Assembly: GCA_024637145.1 (NCBI GenBank)
Contig: JAGXFQ010000016.1
Coordinates: 1 to 64,000 of the forward strand
Reading direction: 5' to 3'
Length of the DNA: 64,000 nt
Source of the DNA: Desulfobulbaceae bacterium
GTDB lineage: Bacteria > Desulfobacterota > Desulfobulbia > Desulfobulbales > SURF-16
Both the position numbers and the translations under genes were made by a program. Shown here one piece after another: positions 8,524 to 16,059 of this stretch. A model generated the notes under the pieces. It was not told the origin of the DNA, searched no databases, and was given only the letters and a program-made list of their open reading frames with translations. The stretch's first letter is position 1. Every line of letters begins with the position of its first letter.

Positions 8524-9318
8524 TCAGTGTACCATGAGAACCGATGCCGGGGAGTGGGCCAGTATGTCCATGGTTATGCTCTTTGTTGTGGGCAAGGTCG
8601 AGGCCACAAGTGTATAGCCTTTAAGATAATCCCCTGCCTGCTCGGGTGTCCCGGATAAAACAAGGGCCTTGTCCACCGATTTTCCGTGTTTGGCTAACAG
8701 CGATTTGGTTTCAGGCAGACAGCTGCCGCCATCCTCATTGGTAAGTGTGACGAGTTCTTTGTTTTCATTGATTTTAAAATGGACAATGTCAAAGGTGAAG
8801 GTTGAATCGCCCAGTATTGCCATGCTCTTTTCAACTAATACCTTTGGGTTAACACTGTCTGTACAGAGGAGGGCGCATTTTTTGTTGATGGAGAGATTTT
8901 TTACCACCAGCATGGGGCAGGATGCGTTGATATAGAGGGGGGAGCTGATCAGTTCGTAGAACTGGTCAGGGTCGGGACTGTTGGGGCATCCTTCGATAAA
9001 AAGGTCATACAAACCGTTTCGTAACTCATAGGAGACTTCTTTATCCCTGTCTCCCACAAAGACCGTGGGTCGCCCGGCCAATGGGCAGTCGATATTTTCT
9101 GTCCGCAGCATGCGCTCAATGAGCCGCTTGCCGTTGGAGGCAACGCTATCCTCCCACGTATGGCGAACCCAGCCGGTATCGATCTGCTCTTTTTCGTTTG
9201 CTATCTCCACATGCGAGATATAAAGAGAGAGAGGTACAAACTTATGCAAGTAAGCCGTATAGCGAAGAGCAATGCTTGAATCCAGATCTTCATTGACGTG
9301 CAGGAGCGTTTTTAACAT
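8524..9318 (-). CDS. Universal stress protein-like protein, two degenerate UspA domains
   Basis: The protein of 264 residues begins MLKTLLHVNEDLDSS, the strand-loop opening of UspA folds. A first half to about residue 145 ends in PMLVVKNLS, which matches the terminal strand of UspA domains (usually PVLVV), and the second half ends PASVLMVH in the same manner. The ATP-binding G-x2-G-x9-G-S/T motif is not evident, so nucleotide binding is doubtful. The ATG at 9318 is preferred over an upstream GTG because GAGGTG lies 6-7 nt before it. It is the last gene of a minus-strand series with the receiver protein and PPDK-like protein but is separated from them by a terminator at 9453-9492, so it likely has its own promoter. 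Confidence 0.6.
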   Translation of the reverse strand: MLKTLLHVNEDLDSSIALRYTAYLHKFVPLSLYISHVEIANEKEQIDTGWVRHTWEDSVASNGKRLIERMLRTENIDCPLAGRPTVFVGDRDKEVSYELRNGLYDLFIEGCPNSPDPDQFYELISSPLYINASCPMLVVKNLSINKKCALLCTDSVNPKVLVEKSMAILGDSTFTFDIVHFKINENKELVTLTNEDGGSCLPETKSLLAKHGKSVDKALVLSGTPEQAGDYLKGYTLVASTLPTTKSITMDILAHSPASVLMVH

Positions 9319-9452
9319 GGAGTTCACCTCACAAAATAGAAGCTTTTATTCTGGAATCAGGGAAGGAAATTATCAGTTAGTGTCTGTCCGCAAAATGATC
9401 TTTTCAGAGTTTCGCAGGCCCGCTTACCTGCCTCCGTCTCTGCATCGTGCTC

Positions 9453-9492
9453 AAAAAAAAATAATGCTGGGCATATCCAATATATGCCAGCA
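9453..9492 (-). terminator. Rho-independent terminator downstream of the receiver gene
   Basis: Read on the minus strand, a stem (TGCTGGCATAT / ATATGCCCAGCA, one unpaired base) at 9465-9492 is followed by a run of nine T interrupted once. It would end the TauE-PPDK-receiver transcript 140 bp after the receiver stop codon. Confidence 0.7.
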
Positions 9493-9635
9493 CCCCAAGG
9501 GCACTTCTTTCAGGGCGTGTTTATTCTTTGCGCACTCTTTGATCTCAAATGTGACTGCCTGTTTTAGACAGGCCCCGGTACTTTTTTAACAATGCAGGTG
9601 TAGCCGGATGTTGCTGATGGGATGCTCCAAAACAG

Positions 9636-10019
9636 TTACCGGTTTTTTATTTTTGCCTCCGCCCTGCTGATGACCTCGGCAATTTCTCCCAACTTGAAGG
9701 GCTTGGCTAAAAAGTCGAATACTCCCCTGTTAAAGGATTCTTTTGCTGTTTCCATAGTCGCAAAACCGGTTATGACGATGACCTCGGTATCAGAAAATCG
9801 TCCCTTAACCTCGGCCAGGAACTGCATGCCATCCACGCCTTCCATTTTTAAATCCGTAATGACGATATCAAACTGCCGTTCTTGTATGCGTTTCAGCGCA
9901 TCGGCACTGCTAGTAAAGGTCTCTATCTCGTAACCCTTTTTTTCCAGAGAGGGTTTTAGTCGTTTGCTGACAATAGGTTCATCATCCAAAATTAGAATAG
10001 TGGTCTGTTTCGTGGTCAT
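9636..10019 (-). CDS. Single-domain response regulator (receiver only)
   Basis: The 127-residue protein is a stand-alone CheY-like receiver. The acidic pair is in ILDDE (residues 10-14), the phospho-acceptor is Asp56 in VITDLKM, the switch Thr is in VITGFAT and the invariant Lys in LAKPF. No output domain follows, so it must act by protein contact or as a phosphate shuttle or sink. It overlaps the end of the PPDK-like gene by 38 bp, so the two are translationally linked. Its receiver resembles those of the NtrC-type regulators and the Lon fusion further along the island (shared FD-VITDLKM and ITG-AT motifs), which suggests common partner kinases. AAGGAGAG precedes the ATG. Confidence 0.9.
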   Translation of the reverse strand: MTTKQTTILILDDEPIVSKRLKPSLEKKGYEIETFTSSADALKRIQERQFDIVITDLKMEGVDGMQFLAEVKGRFSDTEVIVITGFATMETAKESFNRGVFDFLAKPFKLGEIAEVISRAEAKIKNR

Positions 10020-12570
10020 GACTCTCCTTCATTATGGTTTTAAGCTGTTCAAAATAAACCGATATTTTGGCATCGCTGACCATCTTGACGTCCAGCTGCC
10101 GAGTAAAGCCGATCAGCAGTCCCAGCAGAAAGAGCCGGTTGAGCATACTTTTCTTGTTCATGCCCTTTAGGCGCGCAACGATGATATCGCCATGCTGTTC
10201 ACACAGGAAATCGTAATGGGACAGAATCTTATTGAGCAGGGTGGTTCTCCGCGACCGCCGGGTCGGATCGGTCACTCCGCCTGAAAATCTGAAGTAGATG
10301 TGGTTGTCCAGGATATTATCAGAGAGATAGGCGTCAATAACCGTAAAGTGATAGCCCAGGCGAAAATTAATATTGGTATACTCGCTGGAGATTACCGCCA
10401 GGTTGCGACCTACCTCTTCCATATTTGTGTTATGGGTGGCGGCAGTCTTGGTCAGACTCGACATAAAACTCCCTAAATCGATCTGCATGGACGTCATATC
10501 CCAGATGCCGGGATGAGACATGCCGCGCAGCAAGGTCTGCATGGGGATGGAACGGATCTGTTCCGGTCGAATTCCCTTGTCATGCTCTCCCTCTATGCCG
10601 CCCCCGACGTCAATAAGAATCAAATCAAGAGGATAGTCCCACACCAGCTGGCCTGCCTGCGTGTCACGATGGTGGGCATGGTAAAAGTTGAGATCAATGA
10701 TGGTTTCAACCGCCTTCTCATGAACAAAGCGCGTCAGGTCATGATAGGTTTGGCAGCCCTGTGGTGTGAAATTGCTGTCTTTTGGGTCAAAGAGATTGAG
10801 AGGTTCTATCTTTTTGAGGACGCGGCGCAGCAGCCGGTACTCGTACATCTCTTCGATAGGTTCTTCATGAAAGCTGTGAAAGTGCAGCTCCTGCACCTTG
10901 CCTGCATATATGGTCAGGCACTCCGTATCCAGGGTAATCTCCTGGCCATGTTGCAGCAGGCTGGTTGCATTTTCCGTGTTAAACAGGGCCGGAACTCGAA
11001 ACTCCCTGGCCACGGTGGCCAGGTGGCCGGTGGTTGAGCCGATATCAGTGATAAAGCCGCTGGCCTTGTGGATCACCCGGGCCAGTTGCGGTGAGGCATA
11101 GCGGGCCACCAAAATAGCATCCACGGGAAAGTCATGCAGGTCACTGTCGCGCTCTAGAATCCAGACAGGTCCGGAGGCAATTCCTTTCATGGCCGTAATA
11201 CCCTTGCCCTGCATGAGTATGGGGTATTTGCCGCCGAGATCGGTCAAGTCGCAGGCCCGAGGTGGCTGGGCCTGCTGGAGGCCCAGTTGCCGTGACTGCA
11301 GGACAATAATGTTCTCTTGCTGGTCAATGGCAAATTCTACATCTTGCGGTTTTTTAAAGTATCTTTCCAGCTGCAGGCCTATCTCGGCGAGCTCTTTGAG
11401 CTGCTGATTTGTCAGGCTTGCCTGGGTCTGGCGCTCTTTCGGCACCGACTCCATGCCGATACCGTCACACCCCTGCAAGATCATGTTCCGTTCCTTGCGG
11501 ACGACCTGGACTTCCTTGACCTCATGAGGGGAGTGGCGGTCGAGAACAAAAAGGTCAGTGGGGATTTTTCCCGACATAATGGGTTCACCCACTCCCCAGG
11601 CAGAGCTGATGACCAGCGTTTCCTCTTCCGGCAGCACCGGATCATAGCTGTACATCACGCCACTTGCCTTTGCCGGTATCATCAATTGACAGGCCACGGA
11701 CATCTTGATCTCATTGGGCCGCAAATCTTTGCGTAATCGGTACTCCACAGCCTCAGGGCTGTAGAGGCTGGCAACGACCTCCTTGTATGCCTGGGGCAGG
11801 TTTTTGAGGTGAATATTCAAACAGCTGCGGTATTGTCCGGCAAAGGAGGAGGCACCATCCTCGCCCTGGGCACTGGAGCGGACGGCAAAACAGGGGATTG
11901 TCTCCGGCCTTGCTTTGCTAATCCTGTCGGCGGCAGCAAAGATCTTTTTCTCGAGTTTTGCCGGCACTGTGGCGTCAAAGATCAACCGTTGAATTTCCCA
12001 GGCCATTTCTTCAAGGGGGAGTGCCTTATGTTGCTGTTGCCTGATAAGTGCGGCGACCTTCTCCTCCAGGTTGTTTTCCGACCAAAATGATGAAAATGCC
12101 GCTGTGGTTATGGCAAAACCATCCGGTATGCGCAAGCCAAGCACAGAACCTATCTCGGCAAGATGGGCATTTTTCCCGCCCACGGCATCAATAAGACCCC
12201 TGGTAATGGCTGAGTAGGGCAGGACATAGTCCGTCACCGGGCAGAGGATGTCTCCCTGCAGAATGACCTGAATATTCTCTTCAATACGGTGAAAGCTGTT
12301 GTACAGATCCGCATACTTCTGTTGTGTCAAATGATTGATCAGAACAATGAGTTCCCGCACCAGGTCGGTCAATTGATGGCAGGTGGTATGGATATACTGC
12401 TCATCAAAGATATAGTCCCCGCTCAGCTTGTCATTTGCATCGGCGATAAGATCAAGAAGCTGATTATTGAGCTCCAGAATCTTTTTGAAGTCGGCAAATA
12501 TAAGCCTGAACGGGACGGTCTGTTCTTTCCTCTGAAAGAGCTGACCGACCCGGTGCAGAAAGTTTTTCAT
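9982..12570 (-). CDS. PEP/pyruvate-binding (PPDK N-terminal and phosphohistidine domain) protein lacking the PEP TIM barrel
   Basis: The protein of 862 residues starts at the ATG at 12570, which has AAGGAAA upstream; upstream in-frame codons overlap the preceding gene and lack a binding site. An N-terminal helical segment (1-120) is followed by a PPDK/PEP-synthase ATP-grasp domain (about 125-475: GGKNAHLAEIG, FAVRSSAQGEDGASSFAGQY, and QDVEFAID). A swivelling phosphohistidine domain follows with GSTTGHLATVAREFRVPAL, keeping the His expected to carry phosphate. The usual C-terminal PEP/pyruvate TIM barrel is absent; in its place is a region of about 240 residues of unknown fold (DLILIDVGGGIEGEHD and NTNMEEVGRNLAVISSEY are landmarks). 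It may transfer phosphate to a protein or metabolite other than pyruvate. Operon: TauE, TIGR02186, this gene, receiver. Confidence 0.75.
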   Translation of the reverse strand: MKNFLHRVGQLFQRKEQTVPFRLIFADFKKILELNNQLLDLIADANDKLSGDYIFDEQYIHTTCHQLTDLVRELIVLINHLTQQKYADLYNSFHRIEENIQVILQGDILCPVTDYVLPYSAITRGLIDAVGGKNAHLAEIGSVLGLRIPDGFAITTAAFSSFWSENNLEEKVAALIRQQQHKALPLEEMAWEIQRLIFDATVPAKLEKKIFAAADRISKARPETIPCFAVRSSAQGEDGASSFAGQYRSCLNIHLKNLPQAYKEVVASLYSPEAVEYRLRKDLRPNEIKMSVACQLMIPAKASGVMYSYDPVLPEEETLVISSAWGVGEPIMSGKIPTDLFVLDRHSPHEVKEVQVVRKERNMILQGCDGIGMESVPKERQTQASLTNQQLKELAEIGLQLERYFKKPQDVEFAIDQQENIIVLQSRQLGLQQAQPPRACDLTDLGGKYPILMQGKGITAMKGIASGPVWILERDSDLHDFPVDAILVARYASPQLARVIHKASGFITDIGSTTGHLATVAREFRVPALFNTENATSLLQHGQEITLDTECLTIYAGKVQELHFHSFHEEPIEEMYEYRLLRRVLKKIEPLNLFDPKDSNFTPQGCQTYHDLTRFVHEKAVETIIDLNFYHAHHRDTQAGQLVWDYPLDLILIDVGGGIEGEHDKGIRPEQIRSIPMQTLLRGMSHPGIWDMTSMQIDLGSFMSSLTKTAATHNTNMEEVGRNLAVISSEYTNINFRLGYHFTVIDAYLSDNILDNHIYFRFSGGVTDPTRRSRRTTLLNKILSHYDFLCEQHGDIIVARLKGMNKKSMLNRLFLLGLLIGFTRQLDVKMVSDAKISVYFEQLKTIMKESHDHETDHYSNFG

Positions 12571-12607
12571 GATTTTCCTTATTTTGTTGGCTACGTAAGC
12601 AATACGC

Positions 12608-13381
12608 TTAATGGGCCCCTCCGCCACCCCGGAATAGGACTCCGACAAGCAAACCGGCACCAACCGCGATAAATACGGCCATAAAACCGAACAACAGCGG
12701 CCTGCCATAGGCCATGGCGGAGATAGCGGCAGGCAGCCCCGATAACTCCAGGGTAAGGTTTTTGTCCACCCGGTTGGTCACTGCGCCATCTTGCATGGCA
12801 AGTGCGGTGACTTTATAGGCGCCCGCACTCATCTTGGCGGGAATGGTCAGGGTAACGGTAAACTCCTTCATGCCGTTGTTGGGCTCCCCATACTTGACAG
12901 TGCCTTCATTGATAGCATAGACCCCTGATTTTTCCATTAACTTAACATACTCGTCAAAAATAAAAGCCTTGTCCGCAGATTCAGGGCTGATGGTAATATC
13001 CCTGACCAGCGCCTTGTAACCCACATTCAGTTCAGGGCTGAGAAAGTTGGCTGCCGGCTTATCAATGGGGGTATATACCATATAAACGGCCGGGGTTTTT
13101 TCCAGCGAGACATCGGTTTTGTTCATCCACAATATGCCGGCAACCTTGCCTTTTTCCTTCAAATGGACATCTTTGCGAGGGCCGCTGACCTGCACAACGA
13201 CATCTTGATCAGTAGCCACTTTGCCGGTGACATCAAGGGTTGTTCCATTGTAAAATGTGGATATTTTTATATTGCTATTGGCAAGATCGAGCAACAAGGG
13301 CTGTTCCGCAGCCAGGCACAGGCCGCACCAGGCCAGACTCGCCAGAACAACTGTCACTGCTCCAAATACAACTCGTTTCAT
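12608..13381 (-). CDS. TIGR02186 / Alph_Pro_TM family membrane-anchored protein
   Basis: The protein of 257 residues has a signal peptide (MKRVVFGAVTVVLASLAWCG, cleavage probably after CLA), an extracytoplasmic beta-rich region and one C-terminal transmembrane helix (LLFGFMAVFIAVGAGLLVGV) ending in a glycine-rich tail. Motifs such as DLANSNIKISTFYNGTTLDV and VVVQVSGPRKDV identify the conserved hypothetical family TIGR02186, which is usually encoded next to a TauE/SafE permease, exactly as here. The family is thought to assist that transporter; its biochemical role is unknown. I chose the ATG at 13381 because AGGGAG lies 9 nt upstream; earlier GTG and ATG codons overlap the permease gene without a good binding site. 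Confidence 0.8.
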   Translation of the reverse strand: MKRVVFGAVTVVLASLAWCGLCLAAEQPLLLDLANSNIKISTFYNGTTLDVTGKVATDQDVVVQVSGPRKDVHLKEKGKVAGILWMNKTDVSLEKTPAVYMVYTPIDKPAANFLSPELNVGYKALVRDITISPESADKAFIFDEYVKLMEKSGVYAINEGTVKYGEPNNGMKEFTVTLTIPAKMSAGAYKVTALAMQDGAVTNRVDKNLTLELSGLPAAISAMAYGRPLLFGFMAVFIAVGAGLLVGVLFRGGGGAH

Positions 13382-13403
13382 TTTATTTTTCTCCCTGTTC
13401 ATC

Positions 13404-14342
13404 TTAATGACCACCCTTGAGGGCCACCATAATTGTTGGGGTCAGCAGCAGACCTGCCATCATTTTTGCACAGACCAGCAGCACAAGGCTGGCCAGCATG
13501 ATTTTGAGCTGATCGCCTTTCAGTCGCCTGCCGATGTTGGTTCCTACCTGGGCACCGATGGTTGAGCCCAGCAGCAGGAGAACAGCAAGGACAAAATCAA
13601 CGGTTTTGTTGCTGTAAGCCTGCATTATGGTGACGTTGACGCAGGTAAAAAGGATCTGGAACAGGCTGGTGCCTACCACGACATGCATGGGCATCCGTAG
13701 GAGATAGACCATGACCGGTACCATGATGAAACCACCGCCGACACCCATGATAGCAGCCAGGATACCGACGAGAATACCAAAGCCAAGTGGCAGTAGAATG
13801 GAAATATGACAACCTGACTTCTTGAATTCGTATTGAAAAGGCAGTCTTTGCAACAACGACTTCTTGCCGACCTCCTGTTCTTCTGCAGGGGATTCTCCTT
13901 CCGCCGCAGACCTGTTTTTGCTTTTTTTCAGGCCCTGCAGGCTCTCCCAGAACATATATCCACCCACCCCGCCAAGCATAATGACGTAGGTGATGGCGAT
14001 GAGAAAATCCGCATTGCCCAAGGCACGCAGGAGCTTAATGATCTGGACCCCTAAGGTGCCGCCGACGATACCGCCGGTCAACAGCATGACACCCATGGGC
14101 ACATCCACATTGCCATGCCGCATATGGGCCAGGGTGCCCGAGGTCGAGGCCCCGACAATCTGGTTTGAGTCGGAGGCCGCAGCCACTGTCGGTGGAATGC
14201 CGAACATCATGAGCAGGGGGGTCATGAGGAAACCGCCACCCACGCCGAAGATACCTGACAGCAACCCGACAAAACCGCCTAGACCCAGGATCAGGAGAAT
14301 GTTCACACTATTTCCTGCAATAGGTAGATACATATAAAACAT
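13404..14342 (-). CDS. TauE/SafE family anion permease
   Basis: The 312-residue integral membrane protein belongs to the TauE/SafE (sulfite/sulfoacetate/organosulfur exporter) family. Both family repeats are visible: GLLSGIFGVGGGFLMTPLLM near residue 28 and GILAAIMGVGGGFIMVPVMV near residue 205, each starting a block of about four helices, with a cytoplasmic loop of about 40 charged residues between. Proteins of this family move sulfite, sulfonates or sulfate; the substrate here is inferred only from family. First gene of a sigma-54-controlled operon: the promoter at 14443-14457 lies about 100 bp upstream and two activator palindromes lie at 14597-14695. Confidence 0.88.
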   Translation of the reverse strand: MFYMYLPIAGNSVNILLILGLGGFVGLLSGIFGVGGGFLMTPLLMMFGIPPTVAAASDSNQIVGASTSGTLAHMRHGNVDVPMGVMLLTGGIVGGTLGVQIIKLLRALGNADFLIAITYVIMLGGVGGYMFWESLQGLKKSKNRSAAEGESPAEEQEVGKKSLLQRLPFQYEFKKSGCHISILLPLGFGILVGILAAIMGVGGGFIMVPVMVYLLRMPMHVVVGTSLFQILFTCVNVTIMQAYSNKTVDFVLAVLLLLGSTIGAQVGTNIGRRLKGDQLKIMLASLVLLVCAKMMAGLLLTPTIMVALKGGH

Positions 14343-14442
14343 GATTTTTTGTTAAACCTCCGTGTGCTGAATGGAATTACCTCTCTACGTTTCCGAAAGA
14401 AGCTGTTTTTTTTACAGCAATCTTGCTGACATCCGCACTTAT

Positions 14443-14457
14443 GCAAGAGGAGTGCCA
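14443..14457 (-). promoter_or_regulatory. Sigma-54 (RpoN) promoter of the TauE operon
   Basis: On the minus strand the sequence is TGGCAC-TCCTC-TTGC, an exact match to the -24/-12 consensus TGGCAC-N5-TTGC. Transcription should begin near 14431, leaving about 90 nt of leader before the permease start at 14342. Confidence 0.9.
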
Positions 14458-14596
14458 GGTGAGGTGATTACGCCGGCGAGAGTTTGTTCCGAGTCAAGAC
14501 AATGTCGATATTCAGGATGATTAGGAAGATATTTTTTTTGGGGAGAATAGAGAGGGCCGTGCAGGTGGGGTTGTTTCAGAATGGGTTGATCATGGC

Positions 14597-14617
14597 CACG
14601 TTCCAGAGTGAAACGTG
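14597..14617. promoter_or_regulatory. Upstream activator palindrome 1
   Basis: CACGTTCCA-GAG-TGAAACGTG has 9-bp arms with one mismatch and a 3-bp spacer. It is centred 150 bp upstream of the -24 box and shares the core GTT-CA-N3-TGAAAC with palindrome 2. Position and symmetry fit an NtrC-type enhancer site. Confidence 0.6.
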
Positions 14618-14678
14618 CAGGCTTTTAAGGTATATAGCCCTGGAAATAGGTAATAAATGCATCTGGACCAGACAAAGT

Positions 14679-14695
14679 GGTTTCAAAGTGAAACC
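14679..14695. promoter_or_regulatory. Upstream activator palindrome 2
   Basis: GGTTTCA-AAG-TGAAACC is a perfect palindrome with 7-bp arms, centred 80 bp from palindrome 1 and overlapping the stop codon of the adjacent NtrC-type regulator gene. The pair probably binds that regulator or its paralogue. Confidence 0.65.
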
Positions 14696-16059
14696 TAGGA
14701 GCCATTGCAGTCGGTTGCCTGGGAAAGGCCATATTTTTTTAATCTTCGCCACAGGGTGGTTCGGGGTATTTTCAGGATCTTGCCCGCGGCTTTGATATTG
14801 TTGTCTGTCTGCTGTAATACTTTGGTGATATAGCGTTTCTCCATGTCATCCAAGGGCAGCAGTTCCTCTTGGTAATGAGCCTGCAGGTGTAACTTGCGCA
14901 GGTGGGCAGGGAAATCTTCCGGCAGGAGCTTTTCCCCTTCGGTAAGGGCGGCGGCGTGCTGGATGATGTTTTCCAGTTCCCGCACGTTGCCCGGGAAATT
15001 GTAGTGCATAAGGAGACCCAGGGCACGGGAGGAAATTCCCTGGATATCCTTGGAAAAGGCCTTGTTGGCCTTGGCGATAAAATGATTAATCAGCAGGGGG
15101 ATGTCCTCCCAGCGTTCACAAAGCCTGGGCAAACGGATTGCCACCACATTGAGCCGATAATAGAGATCCTCCCGAAAGGTCTTTTTCTCAACAAGCTGCC
15201 TTAAATCCTTATTGGTGGCGGCAATAATACGAATATTGAGATCAATGGGTTTGATCCCACCCACCCTGAGTACCTGCCGCTCCTGCAGAACGTGCAGCAG
15301 TTTTACCTGCATAGACAGGGGCATCTCGCCGATTTCATCAAGAAACACCGTGCCGCCGGCCGCCGATTCCAAGAGGCCGATCTTGCATGCAGAGGCACCG
15401 GTAAAGGCATCCTTCTCATGACCGAACAGCTCATTGCAGATCAGATCTTCGCTGAAGCCGCCACAGTTGAAGTAAACAAATGGCGCCTTTTTTCTCGGGC
15501 CCAGTTCATGGATGGCCCGGGCTGTCAACTGTTTGCCGGTGCCGGTTTCCGCTTCGAGAAGAACATTGCAGTTCACCTGGGCAACCTTGCCGATCATCGC
15601 AAAGATCGACTGCATGGCCTTGCTGTTGCCGATAAAACCGGGCAGCAGGCTGCTTTGCCCCACCTGTGACTTCAGGCGTTTGTTTTCCTGCTGGAGTTTG
15701 ATCTTTTCAGAAGCGCGTTCGGCCATCAGGCAGAGGTCATGACTGCGACACGGTTTGGTCAAATAGTGAAAGGCCCCTCTTTTGGTCGCCTCCACCGCAT
15801 TTTCAATGGAACCATAGCCGGTCACCAAGATGGTCTCGGTCTGGTGGTGGAGCGTTTGGATATGGTCGAGGATTTCCAGCCCCCCCATGTCGGGTAACTG
15901 CAGATCCAGAAAAACAATATCAAACGGATCCTGCTCCATTTTCTGCAGAAAGGGAGAACCTGCAGCAAAGGTCTCGACACGATAACCACTCTTGCTCAGG
16001 ATAAGACTGGCCATTTTTCTGGTGGTTTCTTCATCATCAATAACGGCAATGGTTATCAT
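14695..16059 (-). CDS. NtrC-family sigma-54 response regulator 1
   Basis: The protein of 454 residues has a receiver (1-118, phospho-acceptor Asp52 in FLDLQLP, switch in VTGYGS, Lys in LTKP), a sigma-54 AAA+ domain (about 140-370) and a Fis-type helix-turn-helix (IKAAGKILKIPRTTLWRRLK, about 428-447). Walker A is AETGTGKQ (170-177) rather than GETGTGKE, and the sigma-54 contact loop is DAFTGA (217-222) in place of GAFTGA. Walker B (GGTVFLDEIGEMP) is normal. It overlaps its kinase gene by 4 bp (ATGA). It is the obvious candidate to activate the sigma-54 promoter at 14443-14457 through palindromes that begin at its own stop codon. Confidence 0.92.
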   Translation of the reverse strand: MITIAVIDDEETTRKMASLILSKSGYRVETFAAGSPFLQKMEQDPFDIVFLDLQLPDMGGLEILDHIQTLHHQTETILVTGYGSIENAVEATKRGAFHYLTKPCRSHDLCLMAERASEKIKLQQENKRLKSQVGQSSLLPGFIGNSKAMQSIFAMIGKVAQVNCNVLLEAETGTGKQLTARAIHELGPRKKAPFVYFNCGGFSEDLICNELFGHEKDAFTGASACKIGLLESAAGGTVFLDEIGEMPLSMQVKLLHVLQERQVLRVGGIKPIDLNIRIIAATNKDLRQLVEKKTFREDLYYRLNVVAIRLPRLCERWEDIPLLINHFIAKANKAFSKDIQGISSRALGLLMHYNFPGNVRELENIIQHAAALTEGEKLLPEDFPAHLRKLHLQAHYQEELLPLDDMEKRYITKVLQQTDNNIKAAGKILKIPRTTLWRRLKKYGLSQATDCNGS

